Below are positions 27,425-37,523 of a DNA stretch of 64,000 nt, piece by piece (within the stretch, counting starts at the first letter, position 1; the number at the start of each line of letters is the position of its first letter). This DNA is from Colwellia psychrerythraea (GTDB lineage Bacteria; Pseudomonadota; Gammaproteobacteria; Enterobacterales; Alteromonadaceae). The stretch spans positions 62,001-126,000 of the forward strand of contig NZ_JQEC01000074.1 of NCBI RefSeq assembly GCF_000764185.1. The letters run 5' to 3'. The notes under the pieces were generated by a model, which saw only the letters and a list, made by a program, of their open reading frames with translations, did not search any database and was not told the DNA's origin. Position numbers and translations under genes: made by a program.

Positions 27425-28648
27425 ATGACTATGTTATTAGAAAAAGAAGATTTAATTGCATTAAACCGTACAGGTGAAAATTTAAAAAGTGTTTTACGTC
27501 ACTTAGTACATGAGTTTCCTCAGGCAGCACAAACCATTGCCGGCATGTCAAACTGGCTCGAATTTAATCGCTCTAATTGTCAACGTATTCTTAACGCTAT
27601 TAATAAAAGCAAAGATGGAAAACAGGTACTATGCGACTTACCTGGCATCGCGGGTCTACAAGAATTTTTGACGCAAGTGAGTAAACAGTCATTAGAAACG
27701 CAGTTTATGTTAGAAGCGCGAAGCGCTGTAGCTGCCTTTGATAGCCAGCTAAAAAAATACGCACGCAGCCATGCAGAATTAAAACGTTTATTAAGTCATA
27801 AATCATCTATTACCATTGATAAAAATCAACTGAGTGCACAAGAAAAACGTGAACAGCATTATGTAGCGTCGAAACAACTGATTGGCTCGTCAATTGATAC
27901 ATTGTTTAGCTGTTACGTATTAAAAGAAAGTGATCAAAACAAAGAGTTTCTGCAAGAAGTCGCCATGATTTCTAAACAGAATATTGTTCGCTCAAAAGCT
28001 GCGCCACCCTTTGTACAGTTTTATACTCGTCCAAACCCTGACGGCTTTACTACACCAGAAAAAATTACTGCAGAATCACGCATAGAGCTGGGCCGATTTC
28101 ATATCGGTGTGGTTGATGAATACTCGAGCGAAGGATTATTATCGGCCTACGCGAGTTATTCACCAAGTAATTCAGGCATTGTGTTTAATGATTTACCTGG
28201 CGTTAAAAGCTTTGATGCCACCTTTTTATTCTGTAACCCTGATGAATTGGCCAATCCTTTAGAACATGAGAGTAAATGCAGTTCAACCAGTATTTCTATA
28301 AAAAACCCAACCAAAAAGTTAGTGATGTTAGTTTTTCTTGAAAAGAAACTCGATATGCGTAGTACTGTTAATGTCGGCTGTTATTCGGGAAATCAAAAAG
28401 TAGAAGAGGGTAATTTGCGTTCTGATGACATGTGGACTGAACGTTTAGCTGAATTCCCTGAATTAAAAGTATTACACCCTGACTCCCCCGGCGCACAAGT
28501 CAACGGCACTATGGCTATTGGTGAAATGAGCGATTATTTATTTTCATTTGCTAACTTAGACAAAAAGAATTTTTCTTGTTATTTATTGGAAGTTGCCTAC
28601 CCAATATGGTCGTCAACTTATCGTATTTATTTTGAGCATAGTCTTTGA
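27425..28648 (+). CDS. Hypothetical cytoplasmic protein with HTH-like N-terminus
   Basis: The 407-residue product is not recognised. There is no signal peptide or membrane segment. Residues ~1-75 look like a helix-turn-helix-type bundle (SNWLEFNRSNCQRILNAINK then DLPGIAGLQEFL). Residues ~80-160 are helical and charged. Residues ~190-407 are mixed alpha/beta with several cysteines (FLFCNPDE, ESKCSST, NVGCYSG). The start could also be the Met two codons downstream; no strong ribosome site decides it. The gene stands alone between the RAYT remnants and the convergent protease gene. A DNA-binding or regulatory role is possible but not shown. Confidence 0.7.
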   Translation: MTMLLEKEDLIALNRTGENLKSVLRHLVHEFPQAAQTIAGMSNWLEFNRSNCQRILNAINKSKDGKQVLCDLPGIAGLQEFLTQVSKQSLETQFMLEARSAVAAFDSQLKKYARSHAELKRLLSHKSSITIDKNQLSAQEKREQHYVASKQLIGSSIDTLFSCYVLKESDQNKEFLQEVAMISKQNIVRSKAAPPFVQFYTRPNPDGFTTPEKITAESRIELGRFHIGVVDEYSSEGLLSAYASYSPSNSGIVFNDLPGVKSFDATFLFCNPDELANPLEHESKCSSTSISIKNPTKKLVMLVFLEKKLDMRSTVNVGCYSGNQKVEEGNLRSDDMWTERLAEFPELKVLHPDSPGAQVNGTMAIGEMSDYLFSFANLDKKNFSCYLLEVAYPIWSSTYRIYFEHSL

Positions 28649-28746
28649 GTGTAGTCTTTAAGCTTAACTAGGTAAATGAACTATGTAAGCGAGCTAGGTA
28701 AGCGAGCTAGGTAAGTAAGTATTGTAATCCGCGGTTAAAATTTAAT

Positions 28747-28780
28747 AGTGAAATGGCGTCATAGAAGACGCCATTTTACT
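28747..28780. terminator. Bidirectional terminator between convergent genes
   Basis: A perfect 10-bp stem AAATGGCGTC/GACGCCATTT (28751-28760 and 28767-28776) surrounds a six-base loop, with a further AGT/ACT extension beyond one mismatch. T-rich DNA follows on both strands. It serves the orphan gene and the subtilisin-type protease gene. The same stem sequence recurs at 33475-33499. Confidence 0.85.
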
Positions 28781-28838
28781 AAGTTATACAATGGTTGTTA
28801 TAACGTGTTGATAGTTATAATACATTGATAAGTGAGAC

Positions 28839-30902
28839 TTATTGGCAAGTTCCAGCTTTACTCCACACATTACTAAACACTGCTGGAGAAGCACCTGTTG
28901 ACCACCAAATTGCGTCATACTTATGTCCGTTGTGGGATACTTTATCACCTACGGCATAAGAGGTAGAGACTGACCATGCAGCTAGCCCATCACAACCTTG
29001 GTTATTGCTATCATCACTTAGCGTCACTGTTTGGCTTGAACTATGGCTAAGTCCTTCAGCATCATAGACAGTTAAGCTTACTTGATAACTACCTGGTGCG
29101 TTATATGTGTAGCTTGGATTGTCATTTGTTGAAGAGCTGCCATCACCAAAGCTCCAGCTATAGCTGCTGACTGCTTTATCGTCAGTGGCTGTGTTGTTAA
29201 AACTCACAGATAATGCGGTTGCATTATAAGTAAAGCTAGAAACTGGTGCTTGGTTTTCATCAGGAATTGAAGTACCGTCACATTCAGCTAATTTTTTCCA
29301 AACATTACTATAAATTGCAGGAGAAGCGCCGGTAGACCACCAAGTTGACTCATACTCATAACCACCATGGCTGACTTTATCACCTATTTGGTAATTGGTA
29401 CTTGCAGACCATGTTGGCGCACAGTCACCAATGATAATGCCATCTGCTACCGTTACTGTAGCCGTTTTACTATCAGTTAGACCTTGAGCGTCACTAACGG
29501 TTAAACTGACTTGGTAACTGCCATCTGCAGAATAGGTGTGACTAGGATTGCTCGCTGATGATGAACTGCCATCACCAAAGCTCCAATTATGACTTGTAAC
29601 TGAGGTGTCATCAGTCGATTTATCGGTTAAGGTTACTGTTAAGCCATTAACATTCGAAGAAAAATCAGCCTCTGGTGCATAATTAGGTGGTGGGGTACCA
29701 CAGACATTTTTTAAGTAACTGTCAGCATCTTTTGCTTTAACAATGCCATAGCCATAATAATTATCACGCCCACTGCTGCCTTTATCTTGTGCACTGGCGT
29801 TTAAGCCATTACGTAATTGTTGTACGGTACAGTTTGGGTTATTTCCCCATACTAATGCAGCAACGCCGGAAACATGTGGCGCTGCCATTGAGGTACCACT
29901 TAATGATTTATAACCGCCATCGTTATAGGTTGAATTTACTCCAACCCCAGGAGCGGCAATTTCCACTTGGCTGTTATATTGTGAAAAGTTAGCGACACTG
30001 CCTGAACTGTCAACTGCGGCTACTGACATAACCGATCCGTATGACGCTGGGTATGACATAGATGAGTTGCCATCATTGCCCGCGGCGGCAACATTTAATA
30101 TGCCAGAAGCGAAGGCTGAATCAAAAGCCGTTTGCTCAGCTGTAGACGACGCACTACCACCTAAACTCATACTAATAACCGTTGCACCTGCCGCCTTACA
30201 TTGGCTAACGGCCTCAATAAGATCAGAGCCATAAGCCCAGCTACCTGAATCGTTAAAGACTTTAACAATATGTAAACCTAATTTACCTGAAGGGTTAACA
30301 CCGACAACACCTTGATTATTACTGCCAATTGCGGCAATGGTTCCAGCAACGTGTGTTCCATGGCCATTACCGTCGTTATACCAATTACCGGTATTGTTAC
30401 TACCATAACCGTCATCACCTGTTACGCCTGAGCTAGGTAAGTCAGCATGGCTTAACGTATAGCCGGTATCCATAATACAGACTTTCTGGTTAACCGATCC
30501 CGAGTCTGACAATTGCAAAGCTTGAACCATAGTGATGCCATAAGGTGTACTTTCTGCCAATAGGTAACGTTTAGGATCAACTTCAATAGATTGAATTGAC
30601 GTATCTTTTGCTAAGGCTGCTTGTTGACTTGGTGTTAGGATTACGGCCATTGCATTTGAGGCGGGCAAACGTTTGACAATTTGTGCATCAACATTAGCTG
30701 CAGCTTGATCAAATAATGCATTGACTTGTAGGCCTTGTGCAAAAGACATGCTCGCGTTACTTTTTAATGCTTTATCTGCCTTGAAGGTAACAATAAAGCG
30801 TTGTTCTTCTTTTATTATTGGTTGTGCATTTAAAGACAGAGTAACTAAAGGCAAGGCGATAGCCGCTGCTAACATTGATAATTTAAACTTTCCATTATTC
30901 AT
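28839..30902 (-). CDS. Secreted subtilisin-type (S8) protease with two PKD and two CBM5/12-type domains
   Basis: The 687-residue product has a signal peptide (cleavage near SLNA, residue 26), an inhibitor-I9-like propeptide (~35-115), and an S8 catalytic domain with Asp145 (IMDTG), His181 (GHGTHVAG) and Ser338 (GTSMAAPH). The tail is PKD (~410-487), a CBM5/12 chitin-binding-type domain (~490-540, WWSTGASPA), PKD (~555-635), and a second CBM5/12 (~640-687). Such enzymes degrade proteins outside the cell, and the tail should bind insoluble polysaccharide such as chitin. The neighbouring divergent chymotrypsin-type protease has the same tail. The family and catalytic triad are clear; the substrate is inferred. 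Confidence 0.95.
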   Translation of the reverse strand: MNNGKFKLSMLAAAIALPLVTLSLNAQPIIKEEQRFIVTFKADKALKSNASMSFAQGLQVNALFDQAAANVDAQIVKRLPASNAMAVILTPSQQAALAKDTSIQSIEVDPKRYLLAESTPYGITMVQALQLSDSGSVNQKVCIMDTGYTLSHADLPSSGVTGDDGYGSNNTGNWYNDGNGHGTHVAGTIAAIGSNNQGVVGVNPSGKLGLHIVKVFNDSGSWAYGSDLIEAVSQCKAAGATVISMSLGGSASSTAEQTAFDSAFASGILNVAAAGNDGNSSMSYPASYGSVMSVAAVDSSGSVANFSQYNSQVEIAAPGVGVNSTYNDGGYKSLSGTSMAAPHVSGVAALVWGNNPNCTVQQLRNGLNASAQDKGSSGRDNYYGYGIVKAKDADSYLKNVCGTPPPNYAPEADFSSNVNGLTVTLTDKSTDDTSVTSHNWSFGDGSSSSASNPSHTYSADGSYQVSLTVSDAQGLTDSKTATVTVADGIIIGDCAPTWSASTNYQIGDKVSHGGYEYESTWWSTGASPAIYSNVWKKLAECDGTSIPDENQAPVSSFTYNATALSVSFNNTATDDKAVSSYSWSFGDGSSSTNDNPSYTYNAPGSYQVSLTVYDAEGLSHSSSQTVTLSDDSNNQGCDGLAAWSVSTSYAVGDKVSHNGHKYDAIWWSTGASPAVFSNVWSKAGTCQ

Positions 30903-31750
30903 ATTCTTCTCTCTATTTTAATAATTATTGTTTTTATTCGTTAAATTTTTATTCGTTAAAACAGACCACTTGTTAACATGGCGTTAAATAATATGACTAA
31001 AAAGTAACAGTAAGCAAGTAGGTATTTATTGTGTCTGAGAGTGTTTTTGTTTGGTATCTGAGATTTACCTTGGCTTTTTTTAGAACTGAATTGTCAGTTA
31101 GTACGAAAAAGTAGGTCATTTTACTCTATGAAAATTAATGATATTTCTTATCTGGTTAACCACTACAACTATAGATTTAGTAGTTTGCTTTTAGCCAAAT
31201 ATTGCCATAACGATATATCGGCTTTGGTTATATGTTATTTCTTAATGTTATATGTGTGGATGTAAGGGATAAAGGGTAAAGGATTAAGTGTTAGCATTAT
31301 GGTTAATTGTTTTGATTGTGTAAGTAATTGTATTTAAGGTTGTTTATTTGAGTGGGTTATGTCGGTTCTACGGTTTATCCTTTATCGTGAACTCATTTTA
31401 TTCTTCCCTAATTCCCTAAATACATGGCTAACCACCTAACTCCAATACGGTTTTAATTGTCTAACTCGCTAACATTTTTTAATGACATATGTATGACAAT
31501 ACAAATGACTAGGTTAACCTTTTGTTAACAAGTGTAAATTTTATGTTACGCATACATGCCTTTGTCTACTTGGTTTTGTTTGTTTTTTATTCTTTTTTTA
31601 TAGTGGGATTGTCTGGAATGACCAGTTAGTTATTTTAATAAATGATTGAAATTCGATCAATCTAAGATAGTATTTGAGGTTCTGTGGTTTGGGTTAATTC
31701 CAAGCAGTAGCCATCGAGATATTAAAATAATTATAAAGAGACAGGTAACT
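30903..31750. promoter_or_regulatory. 848-bp divergent intergenic region between two protease genes
   Basis: No gene is visible. The region is AT-rich and must hold both protease promoters. No convincing operator could be picked out by eye. A TTG-initiated extension of the plus-strand protease frame from 31646 has no signal-peptide logic and is not accepted. Confidence 0.5.
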
Positions 31751-33451
31751 ATGAAAAATTTATTCAAAGAAAATAAACAAAGCAGAGCTATTTTATCACT
31801 CAGTGTATTAGCAACTACCTTAGCGTTATGTTCAACAAGTGTGCAAGCAAATGAAGTAACACCGCAAGTTGTTGGCGGTAGCGAAACTACGCCGTATTCA
31901 CGTCCGTATCAAGTCGCCTTATTAATGAATGGTCGCCAAGGCTGTGGCGGTACATTAATCAGCAAAGACTGGGTGTTAACGGCTGGTCATTGTCTAGATA
32001 GTGCATCAACGAGTAACTTAACTGTAAAAATTGGCGCGCATAGCATGAGTGCTGGCGACGGCACTACACACAGTGTTAGCCAAATTATTTCTCATGAAAA
32101 TTGGCGCGGAGCAAGCAATATTACCTCTGGTTACGATATCGCAGTATTGCGTTTAGCAACACCTGCTAGTAGTTCAATTACGCCAGCATCATTGCCAACC
32201 CAAGTTATTGCGGATCAAATTGCATCGGTTGGTCAATACGTAACAGTCTCTGGGTGGGGATTAACGTATGGCGGCAGTAGAACCCCAAGTGATAAGTTAC
32301 GCGAAGTGGCTTTACCGGTAATTTCTAATTCGAGCTGTTCAAGTCAGTTGGGTGCAAATGTAGATAGTGGTGTTATTTGTGGTGGTGGTCCAAATGGTAC
32401 TTCTGCATGTAATGGTGATAGTGGTGGCCCATATGCAATACAATCGGGTGGTAAATATTACAGTATTGGCACAGTAAGTTGGGGTAAAAATTGTGTCGGT
32501 GCAACAGCATTTACTCGCACAACCGCATATTTAGCTTGGATTGAGAGTAAAACGGGGGTTAAACCTGATGACGGTACTGTAATAGATGAAGCGCCTGAAG
32601 CGCGTTTTTCTTCTTCAGTAAATGGTAATACCGTGTCGTTTAGTAATAATTCAACTGATGATAAAGGTATTGCTAGTTCAAGCTGGAGTTTTGGTGATGC
32701 GACTTCAAGCTCAGCAACTAACCCTGTTCATACTTATGATAATGCGGGCAGTTACACTGTAACACTTACGGTAACTGATACAAAAGGTCAAACTGATTCA
32801 ACAGCAGCAAGCGTTATTATTGCTGGTGATACGTGTCCATCATTAGCGACAAGTGAGCAGGCGTACCCAGCGTGGAGTGCTTCAGCAAGTTATACTATTG
32901 CTGATAAAGTGTCGCATCAAGGCATTAACTACGAAGCTACGTGGTGGTCTACCGGCGCTGTGCCAACCATTTATACTAATGTGTGGAAAGTTATTGGTGA
33001 TGATGGCGGTGATGATCAATGTCCAGATGAGAATGAAGTACCAGTAGCAAGTTTCTCCGTTTCTACAAATGAGTTAACGGCGTCATTTAGTAATAGTTCA
33101 TCAGATGATAAAGCGGTTGTTTCAAACAGCTGGAACTTTGGCGATGGTGTAACTTCTTCTACTGCTAACCCTACACATACGTATGCCGCTGATGGTAGTT
33201 ACAACGTTGTCTTAACGGTAATGGACAGTGAAGGTCTATCAAATACGGTTAGCAAAGTAGTCGTTGTCAGTGGTGATGTTATTGTTGACCCAGGTTGTGA
33301 TGGCATTTCTGCTTGGTCTTCATCAACCTCTTATGCGCTTGGCGATAAAGTGTCTTATAACGGTAAAAAATATGATGCTATTTGGTGGTCAACAGGTGCT
33401 TCTCCAGAAATTTTTAGTAATGTTTGGACATTTACAGGTGTTTGCCAGTAA
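31751..33451 (+). CDS. Secreted chymotrypsin-fold (S1) protease with two PKD and two CBM5/12-type domains
   Basis: The ATG at 31751 is chosen because the product then starts with a normal signal peptide (ending SVQANE, ~33) and AAAGAGACAGG precedes it. The 566-residue product has an S1 domain activated at VVGG (40-43), with His80 (TAGHC), Asp129 (GYDIAVL) and Ser224 (GDSGGP). The position equivalent to trypsin Asp189 is Ser (TSACNGDSGGP), so trypsin-like Arg/Lys preference is not expected. The tail is PKD (~289-370), CBM5/12 (~385-432), PKD (~440-520), CBM5/12 (~523-566), as in the divergent S8 protease. It likely acts outside the cell on protein bound to chitin-like material; the substrate is inferred. 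Confidence 0.95.
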   Translation: MKNLFKENKQSRAILSLSVLATTLALCSTSVQANEVTPQVVGGSETTPYSRPYQVALLMNGRQGCGGTLISKDWVLTAGHCLDSASTSNLTVKIGAHSMSAGDGTTHSVSQIISHENWRGASNITSGYDIAVLRLATPASSSITPASLPTQVIADQIASVGQYVTVSGWGLTYGGSRTPSDKLREVALPVISNSSCSSQLGANVDSGVICGGGPNGTSACNGDSGGPYAIQSGGKYYSIGTVSWGKNCVGATAFTRTTAYLAWIESKTGVKPDDGTVIDEAPEARFSSSVNGNTVSFSNNSTDDKGIASSSWSFGDATSSSATNPVHTYDNAGSYTVTLTVTDTKGQTDSTAASVIIAGDTCPSLATSEQAYPAWSASASYTIADKVSHQGINYEATWWSTGAVPTIYTNVWKVIGDDGGDDQCPDENEVPVASFSVSTNELTASFSNSSSDDKAVVSNSWNFGDGVTSSTANPTHTYAADGSYNVVLTVMDSEGLSNTVSKVVVVSGDVIVDPGCDGISAWSSSTSYALGDKVSYNGKKYDAIWWSTGASPEIFSNVWTFTGVCQ

Positions 33452-33474
33452 CACTGATTATTAAGTTCTTTATA

Positions 33475-33499
33475 AAATGGCGTCTTAATGACGCCATTT
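33475..33499. terminator. Terminator hairpin with the same stem as at 28751
   Basis: The stem AAATGGCGTC/GACGCCATTT with loop TTAAT lies 24 bases after the S1 protease stop. The stem is identical to that after the S8 protease gene. Confidence 0.85.
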
Positions 33500-33626
33500 C
33501 TATATACTTTACAGGAGAGAAAACACTTCGATTCACAGTTAACTGTTTTAAATAAACCCTTCCTAAAGCATTCTATAATCCAGCTAACCCCTTGCATTGT
33601 ATAGTGGCATGGGGATATTTCGTAAA

Positions 33627-36600
33627 CTAATCTAGCGGTGCCAGCAGCGCTCCTAAAATATCATCGGTTAAACTCAGTTTTTTATCACTTACTTCTTCAG
33701 TTAACAATGCCTTGGCTAGCTCGGCCTTATTTTGCTGTATTTTCAGAATCTTTTCTTCGATTGAATTTTCAATAATGTACTTGTAAACAAATACTGGTTT
33801 GTCTTGGCCAATACGATAAGCTCTGTCTGTGGCTTGGTTTTCTACCGCTGGGTTCCACCAAGGGTCAAAATGAATAACTGTGTCGGCTGCGGTTAAGTTT
33901 AAACCTACACCACCTGCGCGTAAGCTAATTAAAAACACGGGCACATCACCACGTTGAAACTTATCAACGACCTCTTGTCGCTTAGTGGTTGCACCGGTTA
34001 ATTTAACAAAACCAATATCCGCAGCTACTAGCTCCTCCTCTATCAAAGCAAGCATGCTGGTAAACTGCGAAAAGATTAATATTCTACGGCCTTCATCAAT
34101 TTGCTCTGGCAGCGTTTCCATTAAATAATCAAGCTTGGCGGACTTGTTTACTTTTTTAGCGCCTTCAAGCGATAATAACTTAGGGTGGTTACATACTTGT
34201 CTTAATTTTAATAACGCATCTAAAACTTCTATCTGACTACGTTTTAAGCCTTTCTCAGCAATAATATCTTTTAAGCGACTATCCATGGCTAAACGCACTG
34301 ACTCATATAACTCAGCTTGTTTACCTTCAATCCGTAAGGTTTGAATTATTATTGTTTTTGGTGGTAGCTCAGTGGCTATTTTGTCTTTAGTTCTACGTAA
34401 AATAAACGGTTTGATACGCTGATTTAATAACTGCTTACGCTCTTGCTCGCCATGTTTTTCTATAGGTGTTCTAAACAGCTTGGCAAATTGCCTTTGACCA
34501 CCTAAAAAACCGGGCAGTAAAAAATTAAACTGTGCCCAAAACTCACCTAAATGATTCTCCATAGGTGTACCTGTTAAACACAATTTATGCTGCGCTTTGA
34601 GTGACTGAAACGCTTGGTATAATTTAGTTTTTGGATTCTTTATATAGTGAGCTTCATCAAGAATAAGATAATAAAATTTATGTTGACGATAAAGATCTAA
34701 ATCTTTAGTGAGTAAGGCATAACTGGTAATAATTAAATCAACCGGATTTTTGACTTCTTCATTATCTTCAAGCCTTTGCAGGCAACCGAAGTGTTGATGA
34801 CGTTTAGTACCGTGTAAGACTTGATAAGAAAGTTCAGGGGTAAATTTTTCAATTTCATTGGCCCAGTTAAAAATAACACTGGTGGGCGCAACAATTAATA
34901 CCGGCTTAGTCAAACGGCCTTGCTGTTTTTCAATTAATAAATGTGCCAAGGTTTGAATGGTTTTACCTAAACCCATATCATCAGCCAAAATACCGTTTAA
35001 TTGATACTCCCGCAAAAACTGTAACCAGTTGAGTCCTTGCTGCTGATAAGTTCTTAACGTCGCGTTTAAACCTGTCGGCAGTGCCACAGCGGTTATTTGT
35101 TGAAAGTCTCTCAGTTTATCAGCTAAGGCTCTTAACTTACTTGTGCCTGTTGCTATCATTCCTTGGTCATCTAACATCGATAACGTTTGATGTCCTTGAA
35201 AGCGCGATAGCTCCATGGTGCCATCTTTATTTAATGCGTTAGGCATAAATAGTTCAATAAACTGCTTTAATATTGGCTGTACGCTTTGATAACGCAAGGC
35301 AACAAATTCACCATGCTCTAAGTCAACATAAATAGGGGTGTTGGGCGAAATAAGGGGTTCTTTTTCGATAACTAAACCATCATCATCGACATTTTCGTGA
35401 GTGACTTGTTCAGGGTCAACCTTGTCTCTATCTAAGAGTGCCGATCGTGGTAATTGTTCAATAGCACCCAGCAAAATTGGAAAGGCGGGCATTTTTTTGC
35501 CATCAATGGTTAAGTTTAATCCTAACGAGAAAAAATCATGGTCATCGGTTTCAATCACTTCGGCATCAAATATACTATCGGTGACAAGCGATTTATAATA
35601 AAAAGCATCGGCAAAGCTGATATGCCAACCTAGCTCTTTAAGTAAGGGGATTTCTTGATCTAAAAACTGATGCCAAGCATAACGGCCTTGCAGCATCATG
35701 GAAAATTTAGGTGTTTTATCGGCAAGTGAAGCGCCTTTATTCAAAAGCTCAGCATTAATAAAAGCGTACCGCTTAGGTATAGGCACAATACTAAATTTTA
35801 AGCGGGTCAATTTATCAATAACCGCTTGCTCAAAGGTCAAGTCTCGATAAATCTTCCCTTCGTTTGATGCCTCAATTGAAGCCTCGTTTGAATTCTCACC
35901 CGAAATCGCACTTGGACTATCGTTTTCACCCTCACTATCACCATCATTAACAGATAAGGTTTCGGGTGTAATGGTAACACTCTCATTGTGCGGATTAACT
36001 AAATTTCCTTGATAGGAAAAATTAACCCTGACATTACCCGTTTGAGGATTTTTTTCTAGCGGCGTAGAAAAATATAAATGCACTTCGGGCTTGGTTAGAT
36101 CTTGTGAGAACTGTGTTTTGGGTTTAGGTAAGCGTTGCACCGCATCACCTAACGACATAGACAGTTTATTCAATACCCAGGGCAGTTTATCTTCTTCAAA
36201 AATGGGGGCGTTGAGTAAATCGGCTTCAAAATCACAGCGAGTATTAGTATTAATTTGTCCAAAGCAATTTTTTTCTTCATCATAAAAACAAAGCGGTTGT
36301 GCTTTAATAATTTGAATACTGCTTGAGGGCTCATTGAAAACCAGCTGTAACGTATGTAAATTATTATCCAGTGCTATCCATTGCCACTCTGCTTCTATGG
36401 GCTCACTTAAGGTAATAGCTTGGTCTAAGTTGAATTTTGTATCCCAAAAACAGCGATTTGTTTTTATAATCTGTGCAAATAAATCAAAATATTTAATGTC
36501 ATCGCCAAATTGGTTGGTACGCATTAGCTCGGTAATTACCGCCACATCCTCGTTAGTAGCATAGGCACTATTAATTAACGAACTGGTAGAATATTCACTG

Positions 36601-37097
36601 CCAAGGGAACTACTCCAGCCGCCACTTTTTTTGGCGCGGGTAGATTTTATCGCCAAAGTTAAATAATCGTCTTCGTTAAAACTGTTGGGTTTTAAAAAGA
36701 ACAGTAACGATTTTTGCTGAGGATTGGGTTGATACCTACTGGGCTGAGCTTGAAAGTGGCTGAGCCATCTATCAATAATTCTTTCAGGGGTGGCAATACT
36801 GTTTCTATCAAAGTGTTCATGAATAAAACACTGTGCTAGGGCGGCACCATGTTTACAGTCACGGCCGACATAACAATCACAATAACTGGCAATACCATCA
36901 TTTTTAATATTTAACACTAAACGCGTTAAGTAACTTGACTGATTAGAGCGCTCACTAAAAACGACACCACGAATTATTTCACCATCAAGGGCACAGGTTT
37001 TAATACCATCAGCCTGATAAATTCTAGCGCCTTTTTTCCACTCATTTTTAGTGAAATGTCGTTCAAGTAATGCAGGAGTAAAAGTGTTTTTGGCCAT
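33627..37097 (-). CDS. SNF2/SWI2-family DNA helicase with N-terminal SWIM zinc finger
   Basis: The 1,156-residue product carries a SWIM finger near the N-terminus (YCDCYVGRDCKHGAAL; CxC...CxH) and a long middle region. The C-terminal half is a complete SNF2 ATPase: Walker A ADDMGLGKTIQ, DEAH box LDEAHYIKN, and helicase C motifs RAGGVGLNLTAAD and ATDRAYRIGQ. These enzymes translocate on double-stranded DNA and remodel protein-DNA complexes; bacterial SWIM-SNF2 proteins have no settled role. The acidic insert around 35860-35960 (on the DNA) is low complexity. It is monocistronic, with about 420 bases before the next gene upstream. The family is certain; the biological role is unknown. Confidence 0.95.
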   Translation of the reverse strand: MAKNTFTPALLERHFTKNEWKKGARIYQADGIKTCALDGEIIRGVVFSERSNQSSYLTRLVLNIKNDGIASYCDCYVGRDCKHGAALAQCFIHEHFDRNSIATPERIIDRWLSHFQAQPSRYQPNPQQKSLLFFLKPNSFNEDDYLTLAIKSTRAKKSGGWSSSLGSEYSTSSLINSAYATNEDVAVITELMRTNQFGDDIKYFDLFAQIIKTNRCFWDTKFNLDQAITLSEPIEAEWQWIALDNNLHTLQLVFNEPSSSIQIIKAQPLCFYDEEKNCFGQINTNTRCDFEADLLNAPIFEEDKLPWVLNKLSMSLGDAVQRLPKPKTQFSQDLTKPEVHLYFSTPLEKNPQTGNVRVNFSYQGNLVNPHNESVTITPETLSVNDGDSEGENDSPSAISGENSNEASIEASNEGKIYRDLTFEQAVIDKLTRLKFSIVPIPKRYAFINAELLNKGASLADKTPKFSMMLQGRYAWHQFLDQEIPLLKELGWHISFADAFYYKSLVTDSIFDAEVIETDDHDFFSLGLNLTIDGKKMPAFPILLGAIEQLPRSALLDRDKVDPEQVTHENVDDDGLVIEKEPLISPNTPIYVDLEHGEFVALRYQSVQPILKQFIELFMPNALNKDGTMELSRFQGHQTLSMLDDQGMIATGTSKLRALADKLRDFQQITAVALPTGLNATLRTYQQQGLNWLQFLREYQLNGILADDMGLGKTIQTLAHLLIEKQQGRLTKPVLIVAPTSVIFNWANEIEKFTPELSYQVLHGTKRHQHFGCLQRLEDNEEVKNPVDLIITSYALLTKDLDLYRQHKFYYLILDEAHYIKNPKTKLYQAFQSLKAQHKLCLTGTPMENHLGEFWAQFNFLLPGFLGGQRQFAKLFRTPIEKHGEQERKQLLNQRIKPFILRRTKDKIATELPPKTIIIQTLRIEGKQAELYESVRLAMDSRLKDIIAEKGLKRSQIEVLDALLKLRQVCNHPKLLSLEGAKKVNKSAKLDYLMETLPEQIDEGRRILIFSQFTSMLALIEEELVAADIGFVKLTGATTKRQEVVDKFQRGDVPVFLISLRAGGVGLNLTAADTVIHFDPWWNPAVENQATDRAYRIGQDKPVFVYKYIIENSIEEKILKIQQNKAELAKALLTEEVSDKKLSLTDDILGALLAPLD

Positions 37098-37523
37098 AAG
37101 TTCTTAATTAGTAAGCATTAAAGTTGGTTTTGTCGCTTAGGCAGCTTAGCGTGTTATTTGCTTTCAATAACATGATAAATATAAATTACCCTAATAATAG
37201 CTAAGGATACATCTGCGGGTAATGTTAATAGCGAGTCAGGTATTATTTTAGCCGAATAATAGCATAAAGGCTTATTTTTCATAAGGAGAACAGTGATTTT
37301 TTGTTTAATTAGTAATGCATTAATTTTTAATTAACTATTATATTAAACTTTGATTTGTATAAATTTTATCTCATCATTTATTGGCATGAATCAATAATTA
37401 GAGGATTGTCTTTATGTCAGAATAGAAAATAGCAGATATAAAAATACCTACACGAAATATAGGGTAAAATATAAACATTAATAACCTTGGTTTAACAGTG
37501 CTTAATTACTGTCAACCTTACTA
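37098..37523. promoter_or_regulatory. 426-bp gap upstream of SNF2 gene
   Basis: The region is AT-rich with no reading frame of note. It separates the SNF2 start from the galR stop (both minus strand) and must hold the SNF2 promoter. No clear site was seen. Confidence 0.5.

Noticed and set aside
31646..31750. Upstream extension of the S1 protease from a TTG
   Set aside because: It would bury the signal peptide 35 residues inside the protein; ATG 31751 has its own ribosome site.
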